From Agelaius tricolor (Eukaryota; Chordata; Aves; Passeriformes; Icteridae): 64,000 nucleotides of DNA. The stretch covers positions 1,860,001 through 1,924,000 of the forward strand of contig JALJCS010000029.1 of NCBI GenBank assembly GCA_023055355.1, read 5' to 3'. A program made the position numbers and the translations under genes. The notes under the pieces are model-generated. The model was not told the origin of the DNA. It worked only from the letters and a program-made list of their open reading frames with translations, and ran no database searches. Every line of letters starts with the position of its first letter. The stretch's first letter is position 1. Positions 35,196 through 48,360 of the stretch are shown here, piece after piece.

Positions 35196-37627
35196 GTTTG
35201 CAGTTTGGTGTGAGGGCTCAGCTGTGGTGTCTCAGTGTCTCACCCCGGCCTCTGGAGCCTTTCACAAAAAGGCTGCAAACGCTGCCTGGCAGAGCCTGAG
35301 CCCTGCAGGGCTGAGGGGGAGGCAGAGCCCCCAGTGCTGTGCTCAGAGCTGCTCCAAGGTGTTTCATCCTCCTCCTGAGGGTGGCTGGCTCAGAGTAGCC
35401 CTGGATAGGTCAAGCCCTGCTCTCTCACTACCATCTCTTTCTGAACTGAAACTCTGCATTTTTATGTTGAGGTTTTGGATTTTTTTTTTCAGTCAACTGC
35501 CAAAATCCAAGCCTTGATTTGCTCCTCTGTCCCATGAACATCACCAGCTCATGGGAGCAATGCCCCCTGTGCAGGACCAGGCAGGTGACACGGTTTTGCC
35601 TGTCCCCTGCCCTGGCTGTGCTGACCTTGCAGAGTTTCCTGGCTCTGCAGGCTGTGTCCTGCTCTGTGCAGGGCAGGTGGGGCTGGTGTTTGCAGGAAGG
35701 CAGGAAGCTGGTGCAGCACAGCCCCTCGCTCCCACATCTGGTTCCTGGAGCTCGTGGATAAATATAACCTGCCAGAGAAATATCACAAACACACCGAGAA
35801 ACAGCAGCTTGCTTTCCCAGAGAGGAAAATCCCCTCTTTGCTGTGGCTCCCTCTGCTTTGGGAATGAGGATTGGAGTCATTGTGACAGCCTTGGTTGTGG
35901 ATTGGCATGTGCAAAGTCCCAGGGCTCTGTCTGGCTCTGAACTGGGCTCTGGGGCTGGAATTCCCATTCATTCATCTCCCAGTTGCTGCTGGGCACAATA
36001 GCAATACCTGCTCCAGCAATTCCCTGCTTTCCAGCTTTTTTCCTTGTGTTTAAACCTTTCCTACACAGCCAGAAGAGCAGAGACCTCCAGCTCAGGTGGC
36101 TGGGGCAGGAACCTCGGGGTTATTTGGGCTGGAACAACATCCTGGGAGGGAGAGCAGGGAGCACTGCTCTGCTCTGGGCTGTAGCTATGTGTAGGACATT
36201 TTCCCACTGAATCCCATTCTGGGATGGCTGTGGGGCTGCCTCCTCACCCCAGCTGAGCATCCAGAGCTTGCTAATGAACAAAATGCATTTTCTTACACGG
36301 AGGGGATTCTAAATTGGCTCCACATGGGTTCTGTAGGTTGTGGCACTTTCCCGGAGGGTGATGGCATGAGCAGGAATGTGGGATTGATGAAAGAAGCCAG
36401 ACACTGAGTCAAAAGCTCCCCCTCTCCCCTCGCCATGCCCCCTCTCTCTCCCCCCATCTCATCTCAAATACTTGATGTGATTCCAAGGCATTCTTCTCAT
36501 GGCTGGTGGGGAGTGCAGGAGAAGCCAGCCCAGGGACTGAGCTTTTCTTTAAAAGCTTCTTTCTGAAGCTTTGGGGCCTTGCACCCCAAAAGATGTTGAG
36601 AAAAGGTTTGATGAGATTTTGTTTTTAGGGAAACTGAGGCACAGCACTCCCATTTTGCCATGTCAGGGAGGTGGGAGCATCCTCAGTTGGGTGCTCCAGG
36701 TCTCCCTCTGCTTGCAGGATTCCTGCTCTCCATGCTCTGTGTTCCACTGCCCGGCTCCTCCCCAGCAGCAGGCAGGCCTGGAGCCATCCACCCTCCAGAA
36801 TTCCCAGTTTGGGGGTGCTGGGAGACTGGGGCAGGCTCAGCATCCCTTGGGAGCCAAGTCAGGCACGGCAGGATGGGGCTGGCTGCCATTCCCTGGGATG
36901 CTGCCTCTCCTGGCATGGCCTTGCAGGATAACCTTGCTCACTCAGGGAAGCTGCCCCTGCCAGCAGCAGACCCCAAAAGCTGAAACTGGACACTGGGCAG
37001 TGCTTGGGGGTTGTTTTCTGTTGTTTACCCCCCGTTGTCAGCACTTTTTATCACAATAATCAAACTGTGGCTTTTTGACCCACATGAAAGTTTTTTTCAG
37101 AGGTGCCTGCATGTGTTTGTGCAAAGCCACTGAATTTTGGTCACTGCTCTGGGAGCAGAAAAGGGGATTTTTGCTTTCTTACCTTTTAGTTTTAAGCAAT
37201 TGTTTACCGAAACCTGAACCCTCTGAAGAAACAACTTGCAAAAGCTGAGTAGTCCTGGCTTTTTCCACTGGAAAATTAAAAAAAGATGGAGTGGGACACG
37301 TGAAATTTGGGTCTTTTTTTTCCCTTCTTTTTTTACCCATTATTGTTAGAAGCGGTTTGAAAATGCAATGCCAAGAGCTTTCTCTTTTCAAGTGCTCGAG
37401 GCACGTTACCCAACTGCTCCATGCCTCAGACTGCTCCATGAGGTCAGCAAACGCAATTCCTCCTGCTCTGCAGCTGGAAATGAGGAAAAACTCCTTTGCT
37501 CAAGCCCTGCCATCAGCCCTGGGCAGCAGAGGAGCCCGGCAGCTTGGGAGCAGCACCGGTGACATTTCCCAAGCCCATCCTTGTCAAGGGCTGCCAGGAA
37601 CTTTGGGCTTGGGGTCTGAGACTGTGC
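35196..37627. other. p54 intron segment, nothing recognised
   Basis: No supported exon, repeat family or motif cluster. Homopolymer T runs near 35477 and 37313 only. Confidence 0.5.
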
Positions 37628-38735
37628 CGGGGTTTGGGAAGGCTGGGGCAGTTTCCCATGGCAGCAGCAGGGTTTGGGAAGGCTGGGGCAGTTTTCCATG
37701 GCAGCAGTGGGGTTTGGGAAGGCTGGGGCAGTTTCCAGTGGCAGCAGCAGGGTTTGGGAAGGCTGGGGCAGTTTCCAGTGGCAGCAGCAAGGTCTGGGAA
37801 GGCTGGGGCAGTTTTCCATGGCAGCAGTGAGGTTTGGGAAGGCTGGGGCAGTTTCCAGTGGCAGCAGTAGGGTTTGGGAAGGCTGGGGCAGTTTCCAGTG
37901 GCAGCAGTAGGGTTTGGGAAGGCTGGGGCAGTTTCCAGTGGCAGCAGTGAGGTTTGGGAAGGCTGGGGCAGTTTCCCATGGCAGCAGCGGGGTCTGGGAA
38001 GGCTGGGGCAGTTTTCCATGGCAGCAGCAGGGTCTGGGAAGGCTGGGGCAGTTTCCCTTTCCAGTGGCAGCAGTGGGGTTTGGGAAGGCTGGGGCAGTTT
38101 CCCATGGCAGCAGTGGGGTTTGGGAAGGCTGGGGCTGTTTCCAGTGGCAGCACTGGGGTCTGGGAAGCTGGGGCAGTTTCCAGTGGCAGCAGCAGGGTCT
38201 GGGAAGGCTGGGGCAGTTTCCAGCGGCAGCAGTGGGGTCTGGGAAGGCTGGGGCAGTTTTCCATGGCAGCACTGGGGTCTGGGAAGCTGGGGCAGTTTCC
38301 AGTGGCAGCAGCAGGGTCTGGGAAGGCTGGGGCAGTTTCCAGTGGCAGCAGCAGGGTTTGGGAAGGCTGGGGCAGTTTCCAGTGGCAGCAGTGGGGTCTG
38401 GGAAGGCTGGGGCAGTTTTCCATGGCAGCAGTGGGGTCTGGGAAGGCTGGGGCAGTTTCCAGTGGCAGCAGTGGGGTTTGGGAAGGCTGGGGCAGTTTCC
38501 AGTGGCAGCAGTGGGGTTTGGGAAGGCTGGGGCAGTTTCCCATGGCAGCAGTGGGGTTTGGGAAGGCTGGGGCAGTTTTCCATGGCAGCAGCAGGGTCTG
38601 GGAAGGCTGGGGCTCTTTCCAGTGGCAGCAGCAGGGTTTGGGAAGGCTGGGGCAGTTTCCCATGGCAGCAGCAGGGTCTGGGAAGGCTGGGGCAGTTTCC
38701 CTTTCCAGCGGCAGCAGCGGGGTTTGGGATGCGGA
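37628..38735. repeat. 40-bp minisatellite, about 27 copies
   Basis: The unit is GGTTTGGGAAGGCTGGGGCA followed by GTTTCCAGTGGCAGCAGTGG. Variants are TCTGGG/TTTGGG, CCCATGG/CCAGTGG and CAG/TGG ends, a 39-base form lacking a G, and two units extended by CCCTTT. The very long frames on both strands (over 500 codons on the minus strand) are by-products of a repeat without stops. Confidence 0.95.
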
Positions 38736-39720
38736 GCTGTCCCGGTAGCCGCGGCCCGGCGGGGCCGCTCCTCGCTCGGGCTCTTTCCATCCCTTTAAGC
38801 GGCTCCAGATTTGAATTTGGCTCCAAAGGCCGGAACATGAAAGGCCCCGGCCCTGCGCCTGTTTGCCTTCGAGCGGGATGACTCGCACCATTCCTGCTTC
38901 CAAGCAGCCGAGCGCGGAGCAGCCGGGGCCATATGGATCCTATAGAGTGACCCGAGTGCCCGGCGAGGCGGCACAGCGGGATGGGGAGGGGAGGGAAGGG
39001 ATCAGGAGGGGCTGCCCCAAGCTCTGTCACCCCCGGGCCGGACCCTTTCCCCCCTTCGGCGTCTTCAAGGGCTTCTGCCTTGCGTGGCTGTCGGGCTGTC
39101 CGTCCCTGGCACTCAATGAGAGCCAAAGTTCGGCCGAAAGAAATCTCAAAAATAAAAGAAGAAGGGCAAAGGGGGGATAAGACCCCGGAGGAAAAGGAGG
39201 AAAGGGAAGGGGAGGGGAGGATGATGTGCCTTTAAGCCGCGTGTGTAACTGCTCGCTAATCTGGTGACTAATTCCGTGCGCGGCTGCCAAGCCGGGATCC
39301 ATCCCCAGCCCAAGGCTCGGGAGTCATCGGGTCCCTCCCTGCCCCATCCCGCGCCCCGCCGGGCGCCAGCCCCCCCGGCCCCCCGCGCTCCCCATGGCAA
39401 TTTATTTACTCATCTGCAGGGCACAGCCCCGGCGGTCTCTTGACTCAGCAGTCCGGGGCCGATGGGAGCTGCGGGAGCAAATTCCAGGCAAGAAATAATC
39501 TCATGACTTGTCTCGGAAAAGATTGCTCCGCAAAGATCCCCTGACGGTCACGGAGCGCTCCGTGCCGGCCCCTCCGGCAGAGCCTGACCAGGCTCCCGAT
39601 TTCCCAACCTCGGGCAGCCGGCCAGGGATCCCGGGGGGACTCGCTGCAGCTTTCTCCCTTGGAAAAACAGGGATGGACTCGGAGATAGGGGATGGCACGG
39701 GGGCCTCGCGGCCGATGCCT
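38736..39720. promoter_or_regulatory. CpG-rich, motif-bearing block inside the p54 intron
   Basis: The array ends abruptly in unique CpG-rich sequence with CCTTTAAGCGGCTC, GCCTTTAAGCCGCG, GGTGACTAATTCC, an AP-1/MARE-like TTGACTCAGCA near 39440 and CAATTTATTTACTCATC. It may be an intronic enhancer or a cryptic promoter. No ETS1 coding sequence is visible. Confidence 0.35.
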
Positions 39721-41985
39721 GTTCCCCCGGGACACAGGGAATGGGGAGCTGGAGCTGGCTGGCCAGGGCAGGGAGCCCAGAGCTGGGGGGCTGTGTTGGT
39801 TTTTGGGGCATTCCTCCTTTTCTTACTCTCCACTTTCCAGGGAGGGTTTAAGCCCTTCCTTCATCCCCAGGCAATTTTGGTTCCTCCATCTGTGTTTTTG
39901 CCCAGGCACTGGCATCACCCCCAGGAGGGCTGGCACCGAGGATGACTTTTGAAGCACATTTTTCCTTAGGCTTTTTTCCCTCTCCTCTTGGCTCTTTTTC
40001 ATCCTACATTTCTCTCACCCTGGTCTTTTTCCCCCACCTCTTCTTCATCCAGAGTAACTGGAATTCCATCCCACTCTGAGGGCTCTTTGGGAGGTCTGGT
40101 CCCATACCCAGTGTGGGAATGGGGTGGGATTACACCAAGTTGGGAATTAATGATCTTTACAAACATTTTCTGGCATTTTTCTGGGAGGAAAGCCCCGGGG
40201 GTGGGCAGGGCTGTTCGGCTGACAGCTCCTGTGCCTCCTCCTCAGCTGGGATCAAGGCTTGGGATCACTCAGCTCCTGGGGCCATGCCAGGTCCCTGGAA
40301 ATGAGCTGGTCCAATGCACGGTGCCCTTGGAGATGAAGGGAGAGGAACCAGCCTTGGATCACTGGGGAGTCACTCCTGGAGCACCAGGAGCTTGGGGTCA
40401 AGCTCCCAAGGGAATCTCACACCCCTCAAACCACACATCCAAGTCACTGCCAGAGCTCCTCCAGCCTCCTTAGGGTTGACAGAGGATTCCTGGAGTTCCT
40501 GGCAAGGGCTCCCAGCTCCCGAGTCCCAAATGCCGCCCCCTCCACCCCCTCCTCCATTGAGTGTCTCCTAAAGAGCCTCTTGGCGTGAGCAGCCGAATTC
40601 AATCAGCCCTTTCACCATCTGCTCCAGGCACTTCTGCCGGGGAGGGCTCGGGGCCAGCGGGGCTGTAATTCCTTAATGGCTTCCGGATGCTCCGTGCGGT
40701 GGATGCGAGGCCTGGGAGCGTCTCAGCCTCTCCCCTGGCCCTCACCGAGGTTTCCAAGCTCAGGCTTCCTCTGGGCAGATCCCAGCACCTCACATTTATC
40801 CCTGCCTGCCCTTCTCTCTTCCCAGCTGAGGCCAGGAGCTGACATAATCCATCCTGGACAGCGCTTGGCTCTGGGATGGGAAGGGCTGAGCCTGATGGGG
40901 CAGCCCAGCTCCTCTTTGGCCGCCTGTCCCAGCCCACTCCCACCTTCATCTTCCCAGGGCTTGCTCTGGCCCAATCCCTGCACTGGTCCCTTCCCTGGTG
41001 GGAAGTTTCCTAGAAGTAGGAGCTGGAAAAGAAGAACTTCTTGGGGATTGGGAAAACCCTCGCTCCTGTGCCTGAGGATACTGGAAACCCGGATGCTGCA
41101 TGGTGTAACACACCTGGGCAAAGCCCAGGAGCCCTGTGCTCAGCCTGGGATGGAGATGATTAATCTTGGGGCTCTCCTGGAAAATCCCCTTTGTTGGTTT
41201 TCTTGTCTGCTTAAAAATTAATAAACCCGGGAGAATTGTTCCTGGGAAGTTGTGAAATGAAATTACTTTGGCACCGCTGTTCCTGAGGTTGGCGTGGGCT
41301 GCAGAGCTTTGGTTCCCAGGTTTTTCCCAGGCCCTTCCTGGCCTCCATCACTGGGGGAGCTGAGCTTGGGCAGGGAACAGGGAGGTGAAATGGTGCAGGG
41401 CTGGCAGGAGCACCCAGGGATGGCCGTGTCCTGGCTCCCTCCTGGTCCCAAATGGGAAGCTGGCTCTCATTCTCCTCTCAGCAATCCCTTGGCTTTCATG
41501 GCTTCCAGCCCAGCCAGGAAAAGGCTCCTGTCCTGTTGTGGCTGCTGGGATCATCTGCTGCTGTGCAGAGCCTGCCCAGGGCTGGGGGGATGTGCAGGGT
41601 GTGGGACATGAGTGGTGCCATCAGCACAGCCACAACCCCAGGAGGTGTCACTGGCTCAGGTGGCAGAGCAGAAGGAGCATCTTCTCCTCTCCTGTCCAGC
41701 AGGTTCTCCCTCCCCTCCCTCCTGGGAGATGCAGCTTGGGAAGGTGCTTGGAGTGTGCAGTGGCTGCTGTGAGCTGCCCTGGGGGGGTTCAGCTACAGGG
41801 GGGCTGCTGGGTGTATTTGTGTGTGCTTGAGTGTGTGCTTGTGAGCCTGGCCAGGGACACCCCCAGAGAGGGTCATGGCACTTGTGAGGGCAAATCTCCA
41901 GGGCAGTAAATCCAGGGATGCAAAGGAGCCAGTCCATAACCACACAGGGGAATTGGAGACGTGGGGATCATTACCTACCATCTTT
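39721..41985. other. p54 intron segment, nothing recognised
   Basis: Non-coding sequence without recognised repeats or strong motif clusters. Confidence 0.5.
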
Positions 41986-42700
41986 TGGCAGCTGCCAGTG
42001 GAGTTGACTGTTTGCTCTAAGAGTTATAAATAATTTTGTTGATTAAAAATGATTGATTATTCTTGGTCTAATATTATTTAGGCAGAGCAAACAGTGCTGA
42101 GATTTACCAGCTGCTCTCTGACCTCCCAACCCTGATCTGTTTGCAGAAAGCCTGTGCAATTATTTGTTTGATTTCAAAGCTAAATATCCTAATCTTCCTT
42201 CTCTGCCTTTGGAAGCTGCAACTGGGCTGATAAGGGAGGGCAGCCCTGGAGTCCTCGTGTGCAGGGACTTCCCTGGGCACAGAGGGGTGAGGGGGGACAT
42301 GGGGAGGACAGGTGAGGACAGGGCTCCTGTGAAGGAGCTCTTGGGCTCCTCCTCCTCCTCCTCTTCCTCCTCCCTGTGCCCCGCACTCGCTCAGGGAGCC
42401 CAGCAGTCCCAGATGTGGAAGCTGTGGCAGCCGGAGGAGCGATGTGAGCGGCGCTGCCATTGAGCAATGCCCGCTGTCTGCCGGCGCTGCCCTGCGGGGA
42501 AGGGGTGCCCGGCGAGGCTGCGGAGGAGGGGGTGGGACAGGCAGGAATCTGCAGCTGCCGAGCGGTGCAGGGCTCGCCCAGCGCCCGTCGCCCGCGGCAG
42601 CGAGCGGAGGTGACCCGGAGCTCCGAGCCTCCCTCCCTCGCTCCTCCCTCTGATCCTCCCGCATCGCCGCCTTCCTCCGTGCTGGCAGCATCCTGTGGGA
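41986..42700. promoter_or_regulatory. AT-rich homeobox-like segment followed by a CpG cluster
   Basis: At 42020-42200 the sequence carries ATAAATAATTTTGTTGATT, AATGATTGATTATTC and GCAATTATTTGTTTGATT. From about 42420 to 42690 it becomes CpG-dense. The juxtaposition suggests an enhancer or internal promoter, without proof. Confidence 0.3.
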
Positions 42701-44283
42701 CGGTCTGGCCGTCAGGAACATCCCAGGGACCTTCCCCACCGGGGCATGGACACAGCCGCGGCAGGTCCGGCTCTCACACACATTCCCGGAGGATGAATGG
42801 GAGCTGCTGAGAGCAGCAGAGGCTTTGATGTGGTCGGACATATCTGGGGTTGAGCATCCCCCCAGCCCCGGGCACTGCCACTGCCCTGCCATGTGCTGCC
42901 TCGTGTCTGGTGTGACTCGGCCCGGGGGCAGGGGCTGGGCCTGGACACAGAGGGATCAGTCTGAGCAGGGAAATCAAGGGAAGGCTGGGAATTCCTCGGG
43001 ACAGACATTGGAGTGTTTGGCTGAGCATCTCTGTGTGTAATCCCTTCCCAAGGCAAGGGAATTGAGTCTTCTGTTAGGATCCCCCAGCAGCAGGGACAGC
43101 TCTGGAGTCCGTCAGCCTCAGAAATCTCTTGTGTCCTGGTGATGGGCAGCACAAATGATGGGGTTTTATCCAGGGCGTGGAGTCATTGCACATGGATCAT
43201 CAGGACTGTGGGATGAAAACATCCCAGGCTGTGAGGTCATGCGTGGCTGCTCACAAAGTGTGCTGGCACAGTTTGTTCTTCAGGAGTGTCTGAGCCGGCT
43301 GGGAGGGTTGGGATCCTTTGTGAGTGATGAAAGAGCTCAGCTTGAGTGAAGGTTCCTTGGCCTTCCTCCTGCTGCGAGGGGACAGCCCTGCCAAGAGATC
43401 TCAGCCATCCCTTTTCACACTTCCCATCCTGACAGCATCTTCCCCACACGATGTTCTGCCAATTATCCTCAACCTGGCCTTGCTACATCCCTGCTCTTCC
43501 TTGCTGGGGGACTCTGGTGCATGGCTTGGCAGCCCCAGCCTGCAGCAGCAGCTGGAGGTGCTGGAGCTGAATCCCCTTTGTGTCTGTCCCTATTCCTGGG
43601 TGATGATGAAGGACAGGGAGCTGAATATCTGCAGAAGAGTCTGAGGGTTTGTTTGGATGGATGGAGAAATGTTCCATCTGAATTGCCTGGGGAGTACCTT
43701 GGGAGCATCCCAAGGGTGCTTCTGCAATCCAGGAAAATCCCATGGCAGGGTTCTGGGATGGGTTCATCCTTCTCTTGGGACAAACCCTCCAGTCCCATCC
43801 CCTCCCTCATCAGAGATGCCAGAAATAGCAAGATCAGCCAGGGAGTTGAGGAGAGAACAGCAGAACTCCTGGGTGTGACCAGGCTGGAAGGGAATGTGAG
43901 CTCTCAGGTGGGTGTGTTTGACCCCGAGCACCGTGCCCTGAGCACTGGAGCCCAGGTGGGATTGCTCTGGCAGGCTCAGGCTGGGCTCCTGCAGCCCTGC
44001 AAGGCTCTGGGGGCTCCTGGCCCAGCCTGGGGACAGTGAGGAGCTTCAAGCAGCTTCTGGTTGTGAGCCCGTGAGCAGCTGGGCTCTGTGCCAGCAGCAG
44101 GGCACTGTCTGTGCCCATTTGTGCTCGTCTGCTCCGTGCTGAGTGCCGAGGCTTGGCAGGGATTTTTCCTTTTTCCCCCATTGCTGTTGAGCAACCTGAG
44201 CTCTGTGGGGTGTGAGCAGCGGGGCTGGGTTGAAAGGAGCATCTCCCAGAGGTGGGGCATGACCTAGGCTGGCTGGTTCCACC
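42701..44283. other. p54 intron segment, nothing recognised
   Basis: No exon, repeat family or motif cluster could be supported. Confidence 0.5.
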
Positions 44284-44685
44284 TGAGCTGCCTCCAGCGG
44301 GGCTGGGTGTCCATGACAGGCTTTTCCAGGGTTTGGTGTCCATGACAGGCTTTTCTAGAGCTGGGTGTCCATAACAGGCATTTCCAGAGCTGGGTGTCCA
44401 TGACAGGCTTTTCTAGAGCTGGGTGTCTATAACAGGCATTTCCAGGGCTGGGTGTCCATAATAGGCATTTCCAGAGCTGGGTGTCCATGACAGGCTTTTC
44501 CAGGACTGGGTGTCCATAACAGGCTTTTCCAGAGTTGGGTGTCCCTGACAGGCTTTTCTAGAGCTGGGTGTCCATGACAGGCTTTTCCAGGGGCTGAGTG
44601 TCCCTGACAGGCTTTTCCAGAGGCTGGGTGTCCCTGACAGGCTTTTCCAGGGCTGGGTGTCCATGACAGGCATTTCCAGGCTCGT
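44284..44685. repeat. 28/29-bp minisatellite, about 14 copies
   Basis: Units of GAGCTGGGTGTCCATGACAG plus GCTTTTCCA, with variants CATAACAGGCATTT and CCCTGACAG. Minus-strand frames through it are by-products. Confidence 0.93.
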
Positions 44686-47419
44686 GTGCCCTGCCCTGCC
44701 CAGGGATTAGAGCCTTTAGAGGCATGGTTAGCAGGGATTAGGGTGATTAGGGGGAAGCCTGGCTCACAGGTTTGCGCCAGCCCTGCTGAGCAGCGATCCC
44801 AGCCTGGAGGTGAGGAGCTCCTCCTGCCTCCAGAGGGATGCTGCTGCTGGGATATTCCATTGGGAAAGAGGCAGGGAAGGGCTCTAAGGGCCCGATGGCT
44901 TTGCCTCCTGAGCAGGAGGGGCTGGGCAGGTGGAGGTTGCTCCTGGCTGGCTGCAGCCTGGAGCCTCCACAGGGGTTTAATGGACCTGGACTGTGCCCTC
45001 AGGCCAGCGGGCTTGGAAAAGGCAGGTGGAAGTTGAAGGTTGTGATGCTGTTAAATCTGAAGGGGCTGCAGATAGAGCTGCATTTAGAGCTGATTCAAGA
45101 GTGGGAGGGTGTGGTGCTGAGCTGCTGCTGGAGCTGAAGCACTCCAGCCTTGTAGCATCTCATCCTGGAACCCTCGGGTGGGTTGTGTCAGGGGGTACCT
45201 TAAAGCTCATCCCATCCAACAGGCACCTTCCCTGTCCCTGTCCAGCCTGGCCTTGGACACTTCCAGGGATCCAGGGGCAGCCAGAGCCGCTCTGGGCAAT
45301 GCTGGTGGAATTTGATTGATGACCAATCTTGTTTCTCACTTCTTTGATGGTTCCAACAAGTGCTGTTAAACCATGGCCATGTTCCCCAACCTCAGAGGTG
45401 GCTGAATCTCCCCAGGGTTTGCTTTATCCATCTGTGCTCCTTCCAGCAGCTGAAATGGGGAGGATGGGGTGAATCCCCAGCTGAGGGAAGCCCCTGAGCT
45501 GCTGAAGGAAGAGGAGCTGTAGGCCCTGGCCCTGCTGAGCTGGGGGAGCTTTCCCATAGGCACAGTGAGCGTTGACTCAGGGGCTGTGGTTTAGCTCAGC
45601 TTCAGCCCTGGCCTTTCTCTAGCATTTCATCCCCTCTTCTCTCCACAAAAGCCAAGGACAGAGTGAGCTGCCCACCAGGCTGCTCCCCTGCGAGCTCCTG
45701 GGACTCTCAAGGATGCTGCTTTCCCAGGATTGCCATCCAACACCCACGTTACAAAGCAGGGAGAGTGAGGGAGGAGAAGGAGCTGGAGCCTGAGCAGGGT
45801 GGGCTGTGACTGATGGTGGCTGCAGAACCCTTTCCCTGCGCTGGGTTCCTCACAGCTGCCAGACCCCAGAGCCACACCAGCCCTCCTCACCTGGTGGCTG
45901 CTCTGTGTCCAGTTTTCCTCATGGACACGTCCCTGCCAGGCCAGGCTGTCCATGGCACACAGGGCTGAACCCCAAACCCGAGGCTGAGCAGAGCATCCCA
46001 ACACCTCACCCACAGCCAAACCTTCCCCTCTGGTGCTCCGAGTGCTGAGAGCCCAGACCTGGGACAAAATGCTTTTATCTGCATTTAGGGAGGACAGTGC
46101 TCAGGCCCGTTTTGAGGGGAAGAGCTGGCCCCCATGGCACACCACATCTCCCTAAGAAAACTGCTGAGGGCCGGAAAAAAGCCGGCTTTGTTGGGCTTTC
46201 TGCAGTGCTAAGCACTGTGGGCTTTCGGTTTCCTCTCTTGTTTTTCTCTTGAAGCCCAGCTTTCATCTCACAGTATTTATTTTTCACTGCTTGAAGGAGG
46301 GAAAAAAAAGACTTATTTTTCTTCTCTTTTTTATTTTTTTGTTTAAGAAATATATTTATTTTAAATTAAAATAGCAAATGTCTGCACCTTTTGTGCCATC
46401 CTTGCAGAGGGAAGCCGAGCCGGTCTCTGGAAGGAAGGGGACCCAAATCTGCCCCATCTGCTCCCATCCCATCCCCAGCAAACACCCCTTGTTGTGCTTA
46501 TCCCTGCTCCCCATCTAGATTTCCTTCTGGTCCCTTTTTTCCAGCTTTCTGTCCCACTTTCCCTTTCCCCCCCTGGAATCTCGCTGCCCTTTGGGTCCGA
46601 GGAGCCCTAATTGGAACAGGCCGGCTCCTCTCCTGCTTCCTGCGTGGGAGTGAGAGGCAACGCTTGTGAAAACAGTTCAAAAGTGCACACAAATTTTTGC
46701 CTAATCCTGCCTAAATAACAGGGGGCTCAGCCAGGGTTGTTTGCCCGGGTGTCCCTGCTCCAGGGCTGGGGGCACCTGGGAAAGGCAGAGCTGCCCAAGG
46801 GGCTGGAGGAGCCTGGGGGTGCTGGAAACCCGAGCTGGGGACGTGGGGACATGGTGGGGATGTGGTGGGGACGTGGTGGGGACGTGGTGGGGACGTGGTG
46901 GCTCCACGGTGCCTGGCAGCCTCGCTGGGGAGCGTGGGAAGGGTCTCAGCTCCCAGCCCCCCTCTCCTCAGCCTCCTCTGATCCTGAGAAAGGTTCTGTG
47001 CTGCTGAACCCTCCCAGCTGGGGGACGTTGGGAAATCTGTGCTGCAGCTTCCCCCAGCTCCAGCTCTGTCCTTCTTTGGATCCCAAGGAAAGCTGGGACA
47101 GAGGGGCTCAGCTCGGGCTGGGCTGGGGGGGAACCATGGCCTTGGTGGCCACAGACTCACTGTGGGCACGTGGGAGGGGGTGGGAGAGTGAACCCCTGGC
47201 ACCCTCTGGGAAACTCCTGCTCCATCGTCACCCAGCAGTGAGGGCACATCCTGGAGTGTGGGCAGCTCCAGAAGGACGGGATGGGGGCTCCAGGGGGACC
47301 TCAGCTGCCTCAGGGCTCAGGGATTGAGGTTTCTGAGGGACACAGGCACAAATTCATGGAGCCCTTGGATGCAAAGGATCTTGTTTGAAACTAACCTGCA
47401 TTTTCTCCCCTAATTTAAT
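44686..47419. other. p54 intron segment with CR1 and small repeats
   Basis: Contains a minus-strand CR1 tail at 45162-45320, an AT-rich patch at 46260-46385 and a short GTGGGGAC(GT) repeat at about 46845-46900. Nothing else is recognised. Confidence 0.6.
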
Positions 47420-47640
47420 CATGGAATACTGGAATGGTTTGGGTTGGAAGGGACCTTAAAGCTTATCTCACTCCACCCCCTTCCATGAGCAGGGACACCT
47501 TCCCCTGTCCCAGGCTGCTCCCAGCCCAGTCCAGCCTGGCCTTGGGCACTGCCAGGGATCCAGGGGCAGCCCCAGCTGCTCTGGGCACCCTGTGCCAGGG
47601 CCTGCCCACCCTCACAGGGAAGAATTTCATCCTGAAATCT
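47420..47640 (-). mobile_element. CR1 LINE 3' end
   Basis: One of the best-preserved CR1 tails here: ATCATGGAATACTGGAATGG through GCCTGCCCACCCTCACAGGG and GAAGAATTTC, followed directly by an AAATCT repeat. Confidence 0.92.
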
Positions 47641-47728
47641 AACTAAATCTAAATCTAAATCTAAATCTAAATCTAATCTAAATCTAAATCTAAATCTAAT
47701 CTAAATCTGAATCTAAATCAAATCTACC
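47641..47728. repeat. (AAATCT)n microsatellite
   Basis: About 14 hexamers with a few 5-base units, directly next to the CR1 tail. Confidence 0.92.
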
Positions 47729-47847
47729 CTATTTCATTTTCAAGCCTTTCCCCCTTGTCCCTGTGCTTCTGCCAAGCCACACAAGGCCTGGAATCTCCAT
47801 GGCATCCTGTGCTCCAGGCCTGGTCAGACCTTGGGTTCCTGCCCTTG

Positions 47848-48360
47848 GTGTCCGTCCATCCCTCCATCCATCCATCCATCCCTCCATCCATCCATCATCC
47901 ATCATCCATCCATCCATCCATCCATCCATCATCCATCATCCATCCATCATCCATCCATCCATCCATCCATCCATCATCCATCCATCCATCCATCCATCCA
48001 TCCATCCATCCATCATCCATCCATCCATCATCCATCCATCCATCCATCCATCCATCCATCCATCATCCATCATCCATCCATCCATCCATCCATCCATCCA
48101 TCCATCCATCATCCATCCATCCATCCATCCATCCATCATCCATCATCCATCCATCCATCCATCCATCCATCATCCATCCATCATCCATCCATCCATCATC
48201 CATCCATCCATCCATCCATCCATCATCCATCATCCATCCATCCATCCATCCATCCATCCATCCATCCATCATCCATCCATCCATCCATCCATCATCCATC
48301 ATCCATCCATCCATCCATCCATCCATCCATCCATCCATCCATCCCTCCATCCATCCATCC
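47848..48360. repeat. (ATCC)n microsatellite, left part
   Basis: Over 100 ATCC units with frequent ATC slips and occasional CTCC. Because the period is not three, all frames stay open, which explains the Ser-Ile-His-Pro and Met-Asp-Gly-Trp open frames. Confidence 0.97.

Noticed and set aside
38928..38935. CCATATGG as a serum response (CArG) element
   Set aside because: A CArG box needs six A/T bases between CC and GG; only four are present.
37513..39126. 537-codon minus-strand open frame (and 335-codon plus-strand frame)
   Set aside because: It lies in a 40-bp minisatellite without stops. The translation is an endless Pro/Ser-rich repeat with no splice or promoter context.
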